Positions 46,504 to 56,207 are shown, counted from the stretch's first letter. The stretch: DNA of 64,000 nt from Lysobacter enzymogenes (GCF_017355525.1 NZ_CP067395.1:3162001-3226000), one strand, 5' to 3'. Notes: a model not told the origin generated them from the letters alone. Numbers and translations: made by a program.

Positions 46504-49500
46504 TTACGGCGTCCGGATCGGAGCCTCGTCGCACCACGTCGTCGGCTGGGTCACCGCGCCCGACGGAGGGGCGGAGCGCGGTGTCGCGGCGGCCAGCTGC
46601 GTCAACGGACGACGCGGCTTGGCCTTGCTGCCGGTGCCGCGCGAGGCGACACGCTTGTTCTTGGAGATCGGACGCGCGCCGCCGCTCTTGGCCTTGGCGA
46701 TCTTGCGCGCCGGCGCGGCCTTCGCCGCCGGACGCAGCTTGCACTGGCCATAGCCGCTGCCCGCCGCCGTGCTGGCGCCGCCGGCGTTGCCCGCCGCGGC
46801 ACCCGCGCCGGCGCCGGCCAGCAACGCCGCGCCCGCCGCGTCGGAGGAACCCGACGAAGTCGAACCCGATGCGGACGACGCAGCACCGGCCGCGGCACCG
46901 ACGGCCGCCGCCGCGCCCGCCGCCTTCGCCGCACCGCCGACCGAACCCGAACCCGAGTGCGAGGTCGCCGCAGCGCCGCTTCCCGACGCCGCGCTCGCGG
47001 CCGCCGCGCCGCCGGCCGCGGCGGCCGCACCCGCCGCAGCCCCGCTCGACGCACCCGCCGCCTTCGCCGCCGACGCGTTCGCGCCGGCCGTCGCACCCTG
47101 CGCCGCAGGATCGTTCGCCGCTCCGCTCTGCGCGGTCCAACCTGCCGCCGCCGGCGTCGCCAGCGGCGCCGCGCGCGCGGCCGCCATCGCCACCGGCCCG
47201 CCCCAGCCCAGGCGCAGGCCGGCGTTGAGCGAATGCGCGCGATCGTCGCTGCCGATGTCGCCGCGGTATTCGATGAAGCCGCTGCTCGCCGGGCTGATCC
47301 GGTATTGCAGGCCCAGGCCGACGTTCCAGCGGTTGCGCTCGGCGGCGAAACCGGTGGTCGCGAAGCCCGGCACGCTGGCGCCGGCGAAGGCGTTGCGCGC
47401 CAGCGGGCGGTCGTCGTTCAAGTCGTGCAGGTAACGGATGTCGGCGGTCGGGCTCCACTTGCGCGCGGCATTGCCGGGCACGCCGGTGAAACGTACGCCG
47501 ATGCCGGCGGTGGTGACGTCGTAGGCGTCCACCGCGACCAACAGGTCGGCGTCGCCGGCGCCGCGTTCGCGGAACTTCACCGACTCGACCTTGTTGTAGT
47601 ACACGCCCAGCAAGGGCTCGACCCGCACGCGCGCGGCGTCGATGCGCCAGCCGGCTTCGAGCATCGCGTACACGCCGTCGTTGCTGAAGTGCGCGCGGGT
47701 GCGGCGGTTGTACACGCCGACCGCGATCTCGCGCTCGGCGTCGAAGCTGCCGTAGCTGTAACCGGCCGCGCCCTGGGTCCAGAACGAACCCGGCGCGTAC
47801 AGCCAGTGGATGCCGAGGTTGTACAGATCGCCATCGACCTTGTCGTCGCGCACGTCGGTGGTCATCTTCGAATGCGCCATGCCGACATGCGCGCCGAAGC
47901 GCAGATGCTCGGCCGGCGAGCCTTCCAGGCCGATGGCGAGGCCGCCGACGGTGTTGTCTATGCCGTCCAGGCGCTCGCCGTCGAACTCGGCGCGGCCGCC
48001 GTACGCGGTCGCCCACAGCGTACCCAGGGTGCTTTCCTCGTCGACGCCGTTGTCGCGCGCCAGATCCAGCTGGCGCGACACGCTGCGCTGCAATTGCTCG
48101 GCGTTGTAGCGCTGGGCGCTGGCGATGGAGGCGTAGGTCTCGCCGCTGAGCGTGTCGAACGCGCGCGGCGCCTGCGCCGCGCTGAGGCCGCGCGCGGCGG
48201 CGATCAGCACCGGCAACTGGCCGCTGTTGCTGTCGGCGATGGCCTGCAGGGCGTTGGCCACGGCTTGTTGGTTGCCGCTCAAACCCGGGAACTGGTTGAA
48301 GCGGATGCCGGTGCCGCCGGCGTCGTGCTCGCTCAGGCGCAGGAACACGTCGTTGCCCTGCACGAACAGCGCCGCGTCGAGGAACGGCAACGCGGTCTGG
48401 CTGACGCCGGTGAAGGCGCCGGTCAGCGAGCCGGCGTCGAGGATGCGGTAGTCGGTCACCGGCGCGTAGCTGCCCGGCAACGGAATCGCCACCACCTGCC
48501 CGCCGCCGACCGCGGCATTGCCCGCCACCACCACGCTGTCGGTGGCGCCGCCGCCGTTCTGCCGCACTTGCAGGGTCGCGCCCGGGTTCACGGTCAGGCT
48601 GGCGACGTTGAGCGAAGCGCCGGGCGTGCCGTTGCCCGCGGCCGCGCCGCTGGCGCCGGCGAGGCCCGAAGGCGCGATCGTGCCGCCGAGGGTCAGCGCG
48701 CCGGCCAACGCGCCGTCGCCGATCAGCGCGCCGCCCGCGGCGACCGCGGCATTGCCGCCGAGGTTGCCGTCGAGCACCAGATTGCCGCCGATGCTGCTGT
48801 TGTCGAACGCACCGGTCGCGCCGCTGGCGAGCACCAGGGTGCCGCCCGGCGCCAGCGACAGGTTTTCGAAGCCGATCAGCCCGGCCGCCGGCAAGATGCC
48901 GTCGCCCGTGCCGTTGACCGCGAACGTGTCGCTGCCCGCGCCGGCGTTGATCGTGCCGGTGAGGCCGGCCAGGTTGGCCAGGCTCGAGGTCAGCGAATCG
49001 CCGCCCGCGCCGAGGTTGACCGCGCCGGCGACCGCGCCGGTGACGGTGAGGTTGTCGGCGCCGCCGCTGAAGTTCGCGGTGGTGCCCGCGGCGCTGGCGA
49101 GTCCCGCGGTGATCGCGTTGGCGACGTTGAGCGTGCCGCCCTGGATCGACAGGCCGCCGGTGAAGCCCAGCACCGGCCCGTTGAGGCCGAGCGCGCCGCT
49201 GCCGTTCTTGACCAGCGTGCCGCTGCCGGCCACGGTGCCGTTGAAGTCGAGGCTGTTGTTGCCGTTCAAGGTCAGCGCGCTGCCGGCGGCGAGGTTGACC
49301 GCATTGCCGAGCGCCAGCCCCGGCAGCGCCGAGGTCAGCGCGGCGTTGCCGCCGATGTTCAGCGCGCCGGTGCCGAGCGCGGCGTTGTTGCCGAGGCTCA
49401 AGGTGCCGGCATTGAGGTTGACGCCGCCGGCGAAGGTGTTGGCCGCGCCCAGCGCGAGCGTGCCGCTGCCGTTGAAGCCGAGGCTGCCGGCGCCGCCGAT

Positions 49501-52500
49501 GACGCCGCCGAGGCTGAGGTCGTTGCTGCCGCCGATGCCGAGCTGAGCGCCGGCGCCGAGGGTGATGGCGTTGCCGAGCGCGATGCCGGGCGCGGTCGCG
49601 CTGAGCCCGGCGTTGCCGCCGACGTTGAGCGCGCCGGTGCCGAGCGCGGTGTTGGCGCCGACGCCGAGCGAACCGGCGTTGAGCGCGACGCCGCCGCCGA
49701 AGCTGTTGGCGCCGCCGAGGTTCAAGGCGCCGCTGCCGTTCATGGCCAAACCGCCGGCGCCGCCGATCGCGCCGCCGAGGCCGAGATCGTTGCTGCCGCC
49801 GATGCCGAGGGTGACGCCCGCGCCGAGGTTGACCGCATTGCCGAGCGCCACGCCGGGCGCGCTGGCGTTGAGGCCGGCGCTGCCGCCGACGTTCAGCGCG
49901 CCGCTGCCGAGCGCGGTGCTGGTGCCGACGCCGAGGGTGCCGCCGCCGAGCGCGACGCCGCCGGCGAAGCTGTTCGCGCCGCCGAGGGTCAGCGTCGACG
50001 GCCCGTTGAAGCTGAGCCCGCCGCTGCCGCCGATGGCGCCGTTCAAGCCGAGGTTGGCGCCGCCGCCGATGGCCAGGCCGGCGTTGAGATCGATCGCGTT
50101 GCCGAGGTTCACCGCCGCGCCGGCGTTGAGCGTGGCCGCGCCGTTGACGCCGAGCGTGCCGGTGCCGAGCGCGGTGTCGGTGCCGACGTTGAGCGTACCG
50201 GCCTGCAGGTTCAGACCGCCGCCGAAGCTGTTGTTGCCGTTGAGGCTCAACGCGCCGGCGCCGGTCTTGATCAGCGAACCGCCGCCGTCGATGGCGCCGC
50301 CGAGGGTGATGTCGGGCGCGCCGCCGAGGCTCAGCGCGGCGCCCGCGCCGAGGTTGACCGCATTGCCGAGATTCAACGCCGCGCCGGTGCTGCCGAGGCT
50401 AGCGTTGCCGGTGACCGCGAGCGTGCCGGTGCCGAGCGAGGCGCTGCCGCCGAGCAGCAGGTTGCCGGCGCCGAGCGCGACGCCGCCGCCGAAGCTGTTG
50501 GCGCCGGTCAGGGTGAAGTCGCCGCTGCCGTTGATCGACAGCCCGCCGCCGCCGCCGATCGCGCCGCCGAGGTTCAGCGCGTTGGCGCCGGTGAGGCCGA
50601 GAGTGACGCCGGTGCCCAGGTTGATGGCGTTGCCCAAGGCGATGCCGGGCGCGCCAGCGGTGAGCCCGGCGCTGCCGCCGACGTTGAGCGCGCCGGTGCC
50701 GAGCGCCAGGTTGTTGCCGACGCTGAGCGTGCCGCTGCCGAGATTGACGCCGCCGCCGAACGTGTTGGCGCCGTTGAGCGCGAGCGTGCCGGTGCCGTTG
50801 AAGCCGAGCCCGCCGCCGCCGCCGATGACGCCGCCGAGGGCGAGGCCGTTGCTGCCGCCGATGCCGAGCGTGGCGCCGGCGCCGAGGTTGATCGCGTTGC
50901 CGAGGTTGACGCCCGCGCCGCTCGCGAACAGGCCGGCGTTGGCGCCGACGTTGAGCGCGCCGGTGCCGAGCGAGGTGCTGGTGCCGACGCCGAGCGTGCC
51001 GGCGTTGAGCGCGACGCCGCCGCCGAACGTGTTGGCGCCGCCGAGGTTCAAGCTGCCGCTGCCGTTCATCGCCAGCCCGCCGGCGCCGCCGATGGCGCCG
51101 CCGAGGCTGAGGTTGTTGCCGCCGCCGATGCCGAGCGTGGCGCCCGCGCCGAGGTTGACCGCATTGCCGAGCGCGATGCCCGGCAGGCCAGCGCTGAGGC
51201 TGGCGCTGCCGCCGACGTTGAGCGCGCCGGTGCCGAGCGCGGTGTTGCTGCCGACGCTGAGCGACCCGCCGCCGAGCGCGAGCCCGCCGCCGAAGCTGTT
51301 GTTGCCGTTCAAGCTCAGCGTCGACGGGCCGTTGAAGCTGAGCCCGCCGCTGCCGCCGATGGCGCCGTTCAAGCCGAGGTCGACGCCGCCGCCGAGGGTC
51401 AGCCCGGCGTTGAGGTTGATCGCGTTGTTCAAGTTCATCGCCGCGCCGGCGTTCAGCGTGGCCGCGCCGTCGACCGACAGCGCGCCGCTGCCGAGCGCCG
51501 AACCGTTGCCGAGCGACAAGGTGCCGGCTTGCAGGCTCAACCCGCCGGTGAAGCCGTTGGTTCCGTTCAAGGCCAGCGTGCCGGTGCCGCTCTTGATCAG
51601 CGAACCGCCGCCGTTGATGCCGCCGCCGAGGCTCAGATTCGCCGCGCCGCCGAGAGTGAGCCCCGCGCCCGCGCCGAGATTGATCGCGTTGCCGAGGTTC
51701 AAGGCCGCGCCGGTGCTGGCGAGGCTGGCGTTGCCGCCGACGTTGAGCGCGCCGAGGCCGAGCGAGGTGTCGGTGCCGAGCAGCAGATTGCCCGCGGCGA
51801 GGTTCACGCCGCCGCCGAAGCTGTTGGCGCCGCCGAGGGTGAAGCTGCCGGCGCCGTTGATCGACAGACCGCCGCCGCCGCCGATGGCGCCGTTGAGGCC
51901 GAGCGAGTTGGCGCCGCCGAGGCCGAGCGTCGCGCCCGCGCCGAGGTTGATGCCGTTGCCGAGATTGATCCCGGCGACGCCGGCGTTGAGGTTGGCGTTG
52001 CCGCCGACGTTGAGCCCGCCGAGGCCGAGCGCGAGATTGTTGCCGACGCTGAGCGTGCCGCTGCCCAGGTTCACGCCGCCGCCGAACGTGTTGGCGCCGT
52101 TGAGCGCGAGCGTGCCGGTGCCGTTGTAGCTGAGCCCGGCGCCGCCGCTGATGAGGCCGCCGAGGGCGATGTTGTTGCCGCCGCCGATGCCGAGCCCGGC
52201 GTTGAGCACTACCGCATTGCCGAGGCTCACGCCGGCGTTCGAGTTCAGCGTCGCCGCGCCGTTGACGGTCAGCGCGCCGAGGCCGAGCGAGGTGTTGGTG
52301 CCGACGGTCAGACCGCCGCCTTGCAGGTTGAGCCCGCCGGCGAAGCTGTTGGCGCCGCCGAGCGTCAGGTTCGCCGCGCCGTTCTTGGTCAGCCCGCCGA
52401 GGCCGGCGATCGTGCCGTTGAGCGCGAGGTTGTTGCTGCCGCCGAGGCTGAGCCCGGCGTTGAGGTTGAAGTTGTTGGCCAGGCTGACCCCGGCGTTGGC

Positions 52501-54378
52501 GTCGAGGCTGCCCGCGCCGCTGACGGTGACCGCGCCGGTGCCGAGCGCCAGATTGTTGCCGACCGTGAGCGCGCCGCCGCCGAGGTTGAAGCCGCCGGAG
52601 AAATTGTTGGCGCCGTTGAGCGTGAGCCCCGAGACCCCGGCCATGCTGAGCCCGCCGGCGCCGCTGATGGCGCCGTTGAGGGTCAGCGCGCCGCCGCCGG
52701 CGCCGAAGTTCAAGGTGTTGTTGAGCACGATGTTGTTGCCGAGCGTGACCCCGGCCGCGCCAGTGAGCCCGGCCGCGCCGTTGACGGTCAGCGCGCCGGT
52801 GCCGATCGCGGCGCTGTTGCCCAGGTGCAGCGAGCCGGCCTGCAGGGTGGTGCCGCCGGTGTAGTTGTTGGTCCCGTTGAGGATCAGGTTGCCGCTGGCC
52901 AGGTTCAGCGAACCGGCGCCGTTGATGTTGCCGCCGAGGGTCAGCGCGCCGGCGCCGTTCAAGGTCAGCGCGCCGTTGAGCTGGACCTGGTTGGCGAGCG
53001 TGCCGGTGAACGCGGTGTTGAGCTGGGCCGGCCCGCCGACCAGGAACAGGCCGGTGCCGAGCGAACCCGCCGTGCCCAGGGTCAGGCCGCCGCCGTTGAG
53101 CGCGAAGCCGCCGGCGAAATTGTTGTTGCCGGCCAGGGTCAGGGTGCCGGCGCCGTTCTTGATCATGCCGCCGGCGCCGCTGATGGTGCCTCCAAGCGTC
53201 AGGTTGTTGCCGCCCTGCACGATCAGCCCGCCGGTGAGGTTGACGTTCTGCGCCAGGGTCAGCCCGCCGACCGATGCCTGAATCGCGCCGCCGTTGCCGG
53301 TCAAGGTGCCGGTGCCGAACGACAGCGCGTTGTCGAAGATCGCGGTGCCGCCGTTGAGCGCGGCGCTGCCGCTGACGACCGCGCCCTGCAAGGTCCAGGT
53401 GCCGCTGTTGAGGGTCAGGTTCTCGAAGTTGAGGTATTGCAGCGCCGAGATCGTGCCCGCGCCGCCGTTGCCCGAGCCCGGGCCGACGGCGGTGTTCTGC
53501 AACACCAGGGTGTCGTTGCCGCCGATGCCGGCATCGACCGTGCCGCTGCCGGCGAAGGTCAGCACGCTCGGCGGAATCGACGGCGTCGGAATGGTGACGC
53601 CCGGCAGCGGCACCAGCCCGCCGTTGATGCTCGAACCGGTCACGGCGACGAAAGTGTCGTTGCTCAGCGTGGTGCCGAGCGAGACGCTGCCGTTGATGGT
53701 GCCGACGTTGACGAAGGTGTTGCCGCCCGCGGTCGGGCTGGAGAACCCGACCCGCCCGGTGATGGTGCCGGTGTTGGTGAAGTTGACGTTGCCGCCGCCG
53801 TAGATGCCGACCGCGATCGAGTTGATCGGATCGAACAGGCCCAGCGCGCTCATGCCGATGGTGCCGGAGTTGGTGATGGTGGTGGTGCCGGTGTTGGCGA
53901 CCACCATCGCCGAGCCGAGCAGGCCGAAGGTGCCGTCGAAGGTGCCTTCGATCAGGCCCTGGTTGTCGATGACGACGTTGCCGTTGCCCGGCGCGATCAG
54001 ATTGCCGACCGCCAGCGCGCGCGCCAGCACCAGCGAGCCGGCCGCGTTGGCGTCGATCGCGCCGAGGTTGGTCAGGTTCAGGCCGTTGCCGCCGAAGGTC
54101 ATCGCGGTGCCGCCCGGCAGCGTGCTCATGATCGCGCCGTTCTGCACGGTGACGTTGAGGTTGTTGGCGTTGCTGAGGAAGGAGTTCGGATTCGGCGGCA
54201 GCAGGATCGGTACGCCGGTGCAGCTCACCGTGGCGCCGTCGGTCGGCACGGCCGGCGTGCAGGCCGCGGACGCGCTGCCGCTGTAGAACTGCAAGGCCAG
54301 CAACAGCGGGATCGCCTGGGCGACGCCGAGGCTGAGGGGATGGAAGCGAAGACGACGACGTTGCGCGCGTGCGGACAT
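46504..54378 (-). CDS. Giant autotransporter 2, expanded 89-residue repeats and post-barrel tail
   Basis: This 2,624-residue paralogue of autotransporter 1 has the same N-terminus (RFHPLSLGVAQAIPLLLALQ) and passenger head. About fifteen units of 88-89 residues follow (GGGVNLGSGTLSVGNNLALG type), including two full copies of a five-unit, 442-residue super-repeat. The barrel is at about 2105-2393 (GTLWATAYGGRAEFDGE ... HSLNAGLRLGWG). The Ala/Gly/Ser-rich tail of about 231 residues ends in the module shared with autotransporter 1: CKLRP ... ISKNKRVASRG ... KAKPRR ... TWCDEAP. The length difference between the paralogues is close to ten repeat units. GGAGG precedes the ATG by 7 nt. It is probably a surface adhesin; its role is unknown. 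Confidence 0.92.
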   Translation of the reverse strand: MSARAQRRRLRFHPLSLGVAQAIPLLLALQFYSGSASAACTPAVPTDGATVSCTGVPILLPPNPNSFLSNANNLNVTVQNGAIMSTLPGGTAMTFGGNGLNLTNLGAIDANAAGSLVLARALAVGNLIAPGNGNVVIDNQGLIEGTFDGTFGLLGSAMVVANTGTTTITNSGTIGMSALGLFDPINSIAVGIYGGGNVNFTNTGTITGRVGFSSPTAGGNTFVNVGTINGSVSLGTTLSNDTFVAVTGSSINGGLVPLPGVTIPTPSIPPSVLTFAGSGTVDAGIGGNDTLVLQNTAVGPGSGNGGAGTISALQYLNFENLTLNSGTWTLQGAVVSGSAALNGGTAIFDNALSFGTGTLTGNGGAIQASVGGLTLAQNVNLTGGLIVQGGNNLTLGGTISGAGGMIKNGAGTLTLAGNNNFAGGFALNGGGLTLGTAGSLGTGLFLVGGPAQLNTAFTGTLANQVQLNGALTLNGAGALTLGGNINGAGSLNLASGNLILNGTNNYTGGTTLQAGSLHLGNSAAIGTGALTVNGAAGLTGAAGVTLGNNIVLNNTLNFGAGGGALTLNGAISGAGGLSMAGVSGLTLNGANNFSGGFNLGGGALTVGNNLALGTGAVTVSGAGSLDANAGVSLANNFNLNAGLSLGGSNNLALNGTIAGLGGLTKNGAANLTLGGANSFAGGLNLQGGGLTVGTNTSLGLGALTVNGAATLNSNAGVSLGNAVVLNAGLGIGGGNNIALGGLISGGAGLSYNGTGTLALNGANTFGGGVNLGSGTLSVGNNLALGLGGLNVGGNANLNAGVAGINLGNGINLGAGATLGLGGANSLGLNGAIGGGGGLSINGAGSFTLGGANSFGGGVNLAAGNLLLGTDTSLGLGALNVGGNASLASTGAALNLGNAINLGAGAGLTLGGAANLSLGGGINGGGSLIKSGTGTLALNGTNGFTGGLSLQAGTLSLGNGSALGSGALSVDGAATLNAGAAMNLNNAINLNAGLTLGGGVDLGLNGAIGGSGGLSFNGPSTLSLNGNNSFGGGLALGGGSLSVGSNTALGTGALNVGGSASLSAGLPGIALGNAVNLGAGATLGIGGGNNLSLGGAIGGAGGLAMNGSGSLNLGGANTFGGGVALNAGTLGVGTSTSLGTGALNVGANAGLFASGAGVNLGNAINLGAGATLGIGGSNGLALGGVIGGGGGLGFNGTGTLALNGANTFGGGVNLGSGTLSVGNNLALGTGALNVGGSAGLTAGAPGIALGNAINLGTGVTLGLTGANALNLGGAIGGGGGLSINGSGDFTLTGANSFGGGVALGAGNLLLGGSASLGTGTLAVTGNASLGSTGAALNLGNAVNLGAGAALSLGGAPDITLGGAIDGGGSLIKTGAGALSLNGNNSFGGGLNLQAGTLNVGTDTALGTGTLGVNGAATLNAGAAVNLGNAIDLNAGLAIGGGANLGLNGAIGGSGGLSFNGPSTLTLGGANSFAGGVALGGGTLGVGTSTALGSGALNVGGSAGLNASAPGVALGNAVNLGAGVTLGIGGSNDLGLGGAIGGAGGLAMNGSGALNLGGANSFGGGVALNAGSLGVGANTALGTGALNVGGNAGLSATAPGIALGNAITLGAGAQLGIGGSNDLSLGGVIGGAGSLGFNGSGTLALGAANTFAGGVNLNAGTLSLGNNAALGTGALNIGGNAALTSALPGLALGNAVNLAAGSALTLNGNNSLDFNGTVAGSGTLVKNGSGALGLNGPVLGFTGGLSIQGGTLNVANAITAGLASAAGTTANFSGGADNLTVTGAVAGAVNLGAGGDSLTSSLANLAGLTGTINAGAGSDTFAVNGTGDGILPAAGLIGFENLSLAPGGTLVLASGATGAFDNSSIGGNLVLDGNLGGNAAVAAGGALIGDGALAGALTLGGTIAPSGLAGASGAAAGNGTPGASLNVASLTVNPGATLQVRQNGGGATDSVVVAGNAAVGGGQVVAIPLPGSYAPVTDYRILDAGSLTGAFTGVSQTALPFLDAALFVQGNDVFLRLSEHDAGGTGIRFNQFPGLSGNQQAVANALQAIADSNSGQLPVLIAAARGLSAAQAPRAFDTLSGETYASIASAQRYNAEQLQRSVSRQLDLARDNGVDEESTLGTLWATAYGGRAEFDGERLDGIDNTVGGLAIGLEGSPAEHLRFGAHVGMAHSKMTTDVRDDKVDGDLYNLGIHWLYAPGSFWTQGAAGYSYGSFDAEREIAVGVYNRRTRAHFSNDGVYAMLEAGWRIDAARVRVEPLLGVYYNKVESVKFRERGAGDADLLVAVDAYDVTTAGIGVRFTGVPGNAARKWSPTADIRYLHDLNDDRPLARNAFAGASVPGFATTGFAAERNRWNVGLGLQYRISPASSGFIEYRGDIGSDDRAHSLNAGLRLGWGGPVAMAAARAAPLATPAAAGWTAQSGAANDPAAQGATAGANASAAKAAGASSGAAAGAAAAAGGAAAASAASGSGAAATSHSGSGSVGGAAKAAGAAAAVGAAAGAASSASGSTSSGSSDAAGAALLAGAGAGAAAGNAGGASTAAGSGYGQCKLRPAAKAAPARKIAKAKSGGARPISKNKRVASRGTGSKAKPRRPLTQLAAATPRSAPPSGAVTQPTTWCDEAPIRTP
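49429..53130 (-). repeat. Coding tandem repeat array of autotransporter 2
   Basis: About fifteen units of 264-267 bp encode GG-x-x-L-x-x-G-x-L-x-V-G blocks ending in GANSF/GNNSF. The same register point (GAA before the G-V/R-V step) occurs at 52084, 50758 and 49432, exactly 1,326 bp apart each time, which shows a higher-order period of 442 codons. Confidence 0.85.
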
Positions 54379-54951
54379 GACCGATCCTCCGTTTTTTTCC
54401 GATCTGCTTGGTGCGACCTGCAGCCCGGGGCATGCGGTCGGATGGCGGAACGGGCGGACGGCGAAGGACGAGGACCTCCGCGATGCACGGCGTCGCGCTC
54501 GTGCCGGCGATGGACCGGGCTGCAGGTTTCCCGGTGCATCCGACAGCGGCGGAAACAGCTATCGACAGCGTTGCGGAGCGCTCGGCTCCGGTTGGGGGAA
54601 ACGACGGAAACGCGTGGGCTGGGTGGACAGACGGCCGCAGTGTATGAGCAGAAAAAAAACGTAAAACTCACCGTCGCTCACGTCTTGCTGAGCGCATTCA
54701 TGCGCCTGTACGGGGCTCACGCACGCTCACCGGATGTCATGTCCGCGAGCAAGGAATTTGCTGCGCGTTTCCCGATTCGAAATTGCCGGCGGCAGCGCTC
54801 TTGCGCCGCCGCGCCGGCGCGGAAAAACGAAACCCCGGACGCTCGCGCGTCCGGGGTTTTGTGAGCCTGGGCAAATCGCGGCGCGACTTCGCGCGGCGGC
54901 GGCCGCCGCGCGCCCGGATCGAAGTCCGGTCCCGACGCGATCAGCGCACGA
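54379..54951. other. Intergenic region between autotransporter 2 and ohr
   Basis: These 573 bases hold no gene. They contain the leader of autotransporter 2 (Shine-Dalgarno GGAGG just before 54378), an A+T-richer promoter-like patch around 54640-54780 with a run of eight A, and the ohr terminator at 54823-54860. Confidence 0.65.
54823..54860 (-). terminator. Terminator downstream of ohr (usable in both directions)
   Basis: A perfect 10-bp stem (54833-54842 with 54847-54856, loop TCGC) is flanked by TTTT on the plus side and by TTTCGTTTTT on the minus side. It lies 92 nt after the ohr stop. Confidence 0.85.
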
Positions 54952-55377
54952 TCAAACCAAGGTCAAGGTCACATCGATGTTGCCGCGGGTCGCGTTCGAG
55001 TACGGGCACACCACGTGGGCCTTCTCGATCAGGTCCTGCGCCTGTTCGCGCGGCAGGCCCGGCAGCGAGATCTTGAGCTCGGCCTGGATGCCGAAGCCGG
55101 TCGGCAGCGGGCCGATGCCGACGCTGCCGTCGATCGCCGCATCGGCCGGGAACGCGATCTTGTCGCGGCCGGCGACGAACTTCATCGCGCCCATGAAGCA
55201 GGCCGAGTAGCCGGCCGCGAACAGCTGTTCCGGGTTGGTGCCGTCGCCGCCGCCGCCGCCGAGTTCGCGCGGGGTGGTCAGCTTGACGTCGAGCACGTTG
55301 TCCGAAGACACGGCGCGGCCGTCGCGGCCGCCGGTGACGTGGGCGTGGGCGGTGTAGAGGACTTTTTCGAGGGACAT
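54952..55377 (-). CDS. ohr: Organic hydroperoxide reductase Ohr
   Basis: This 141-residue OsmC/Ohr-family thiol peroxidase reduces organic and fatty-acid hydroperoxides. Both catalytic Cys motifs are present: [12 protein letters not shown], and [15 protein letters not shown] near the end. The N-terminus [20 protein letters not shown] is the classic Ohr start. It lies 130 nt downstream of ohrR on the same strand with its own candidate OhrR operator in the gap, the arrangement found in Xanthomonas. AAGGA sits 9 nt before the ATG. Confidence 0.96.
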   Translation of the reverse strand: MSLEKVLYTAHAHVTGGRDGRAVSSDNVLDVKLTTPRELGGGGGDGTNPEQLFAAGYSACFMGAMKFVAGRDKIAFPADAAIDGSVGIGPLPTGFGIQAELKISLPGLPREQAQDLIEKAHVVCPYSNATRGNIDVTLTLV

Positions 55378-55460
55378 GGCTGGATTCCTTTGGGTGGGTG
55401 GCGGACGTTGGAGGTTCGGGGGGAGCGAGTAGCAGCGGATTTTCGGTTGCCCGCTACTGC

Positions 55461-55472
55461 ATAGCGCACTAC
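55461..55472. promoter_or_regulatory. Candidate OhrR operator upstream of ohr
   Basis: ATAGCGCACTAC occurs 84 nt upstream of the ohr start. It matches the reverse complement of the site upstream of ohrR (56007-56018) at 11 of 12 positions, and T-rich DNA follows. Confidence 0.65.
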
Positions 55473-55506
55473 TTTTTTGTTGCGCGTCGATGTCTCGGAC
55501 GTTGTT

Positions 55507-55992
55507 TCAGGAATGGGCGATCAGGCTGGCGCGCAGGGATTCGAGCTGGGCCTTGAGCGCGGTGAGCTCGTCGATGCTGCAATCCTCGAGCGCGCAGCCC
55601 ATGCCCTCGGGCACGCTGCGCGCCTTGGCCTTGAGCGCCCGGCCGGCCTTGGTCAGCTCGATCACCACCTGGCGTTCGTCGCTGGCGGCGCGGGTGCGGG
55701 TCACCAGGCCGGCGGCCTCCAGGCGCTTGAGCAGCGGCGTCAGCGTGGCCGAGTCCAGGAACAGGCGCTCGCCGATTTCCGACACCGTGACCGCGTCGCG
55801 CTCCCACAGCACCATCATCGCCAGGTATTGCGGGTAGGTCAGCTTGAGCTTGCCGAGCAGCTTGCGGTAGACCTTGTTGAGCGCCAGCCCGGTCGAATAC
55901 AGGGCGAAGCACAACTGGTCGTCGAGCAGCAGGGTCGGCCGCGGGGGCTGGGACTTGGCGCTGCGGGCGGCGGGGGCGGCGGGCTTCTTCAT
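55507..55992 (-). CDS. ohrR: OhrR, MarR-family organic-peroxide-sensing repressor
   Basis: This 161-residue repressor has the reactive Cys28 in [12 protein letters not shown], the conserved position for peroxide sensing. The MarR winged helix follows ([47 protein letters not shown] as landmarks [27 protein letters not shown]), with the wing [12 protein letters not shown]. Cys133 lies 105 residues after Cys28, the same spacing as Cys22 and Cys127 of Xanthomonas OhrR, so it should be of the 2-Cys type. It should repress ohr and itself through the matching palindromes at 55461 and 56007. Confidence 0.94.
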   Translation of the reverse strand: MKKPAAPAARSAKSQPPRPTLLLDDQLCFALYSTGLALNKVYRKLLGKLKLTYPQYLAMMVLWERDAVTVSEIGERLFLDSATLTPLLKRLEAAGLVTRTRAASDERQVVIELTKAGRALKAKARSVPEGMGCALEDCSIDELTALKAQLESLRASLIAHS

Positions 55993-56006
55993 GGGGCGCA
56001 ATTTAC

Positions 56007-56018
56007 ATAGTGCGCTAT
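56007..56018. promoter_or_regulatory. Candidate OhrR operator upstream of ohrR
   Basis: ATAGTGCGCTAT, a near-perfect palindrome, lies 15 nt before the ohrR start codon in an A+T-rich patch. It is the counterpart of the site before ohr and fits autorepression. Confidence 0.65.
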
Positions 56019-56116
56019 TTAATAGCAAGCATTCGGCGACGGGCGGCGGCGGGCCGGAGCGTTCTGCGGGTGGGGCGAATCGGTTTTGCGGGGGTTCGGC
56101 GCGATCGGGCGGGTGC

Positions 56117-56197
56117 GCGGTCGCGGCTCGCGCCGCTCCTACAGGGGGCCGGCGTGGCCGCGTATCCGACTGTAGGAGCGGCGCAAGCCGCGACCGC
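56117..56197. repeat. Dispersed palindromic repeat, copy 4, arms in outward order
   Basis: The standard right arm comes first (56117-56144, identical to 10794-10821), then 25 nt, then the left arm (56170-56197, one mismatch). The pair can still form a hairpin, but arm order is reversed relative to the other copies. It ends about 10 nt before the stop of the neighbouring hydrolase gene. Confidence 0.85.
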
Positions 56198-56207
56198 GAC
56201 ACGACGC

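Noticed and set aside
46037..46753. 238-codon plus-strand frame between the giant autotransporters
   Set aside because: It runs into the antisense of the autotransporter 2 tail, is Arg/Pro-rich and has no start signal or family match.
49429..53130. CRISPR-like appearance of regularly spaced repeats
   Set aside because: The repeats are long, degenerate, in frame and coding; there are no short identical repeats with unique spacers and no cas genes.
46957..54864. Open plus-strand frame of about 2,600 codons antisense to autotransporter 2
   Set aside because: Same reason: it mirrors the 89-residue repeat of the minus-strand gene and has no recognisable domain, while the minus-strand product has signal peptide, passenger and barrel.
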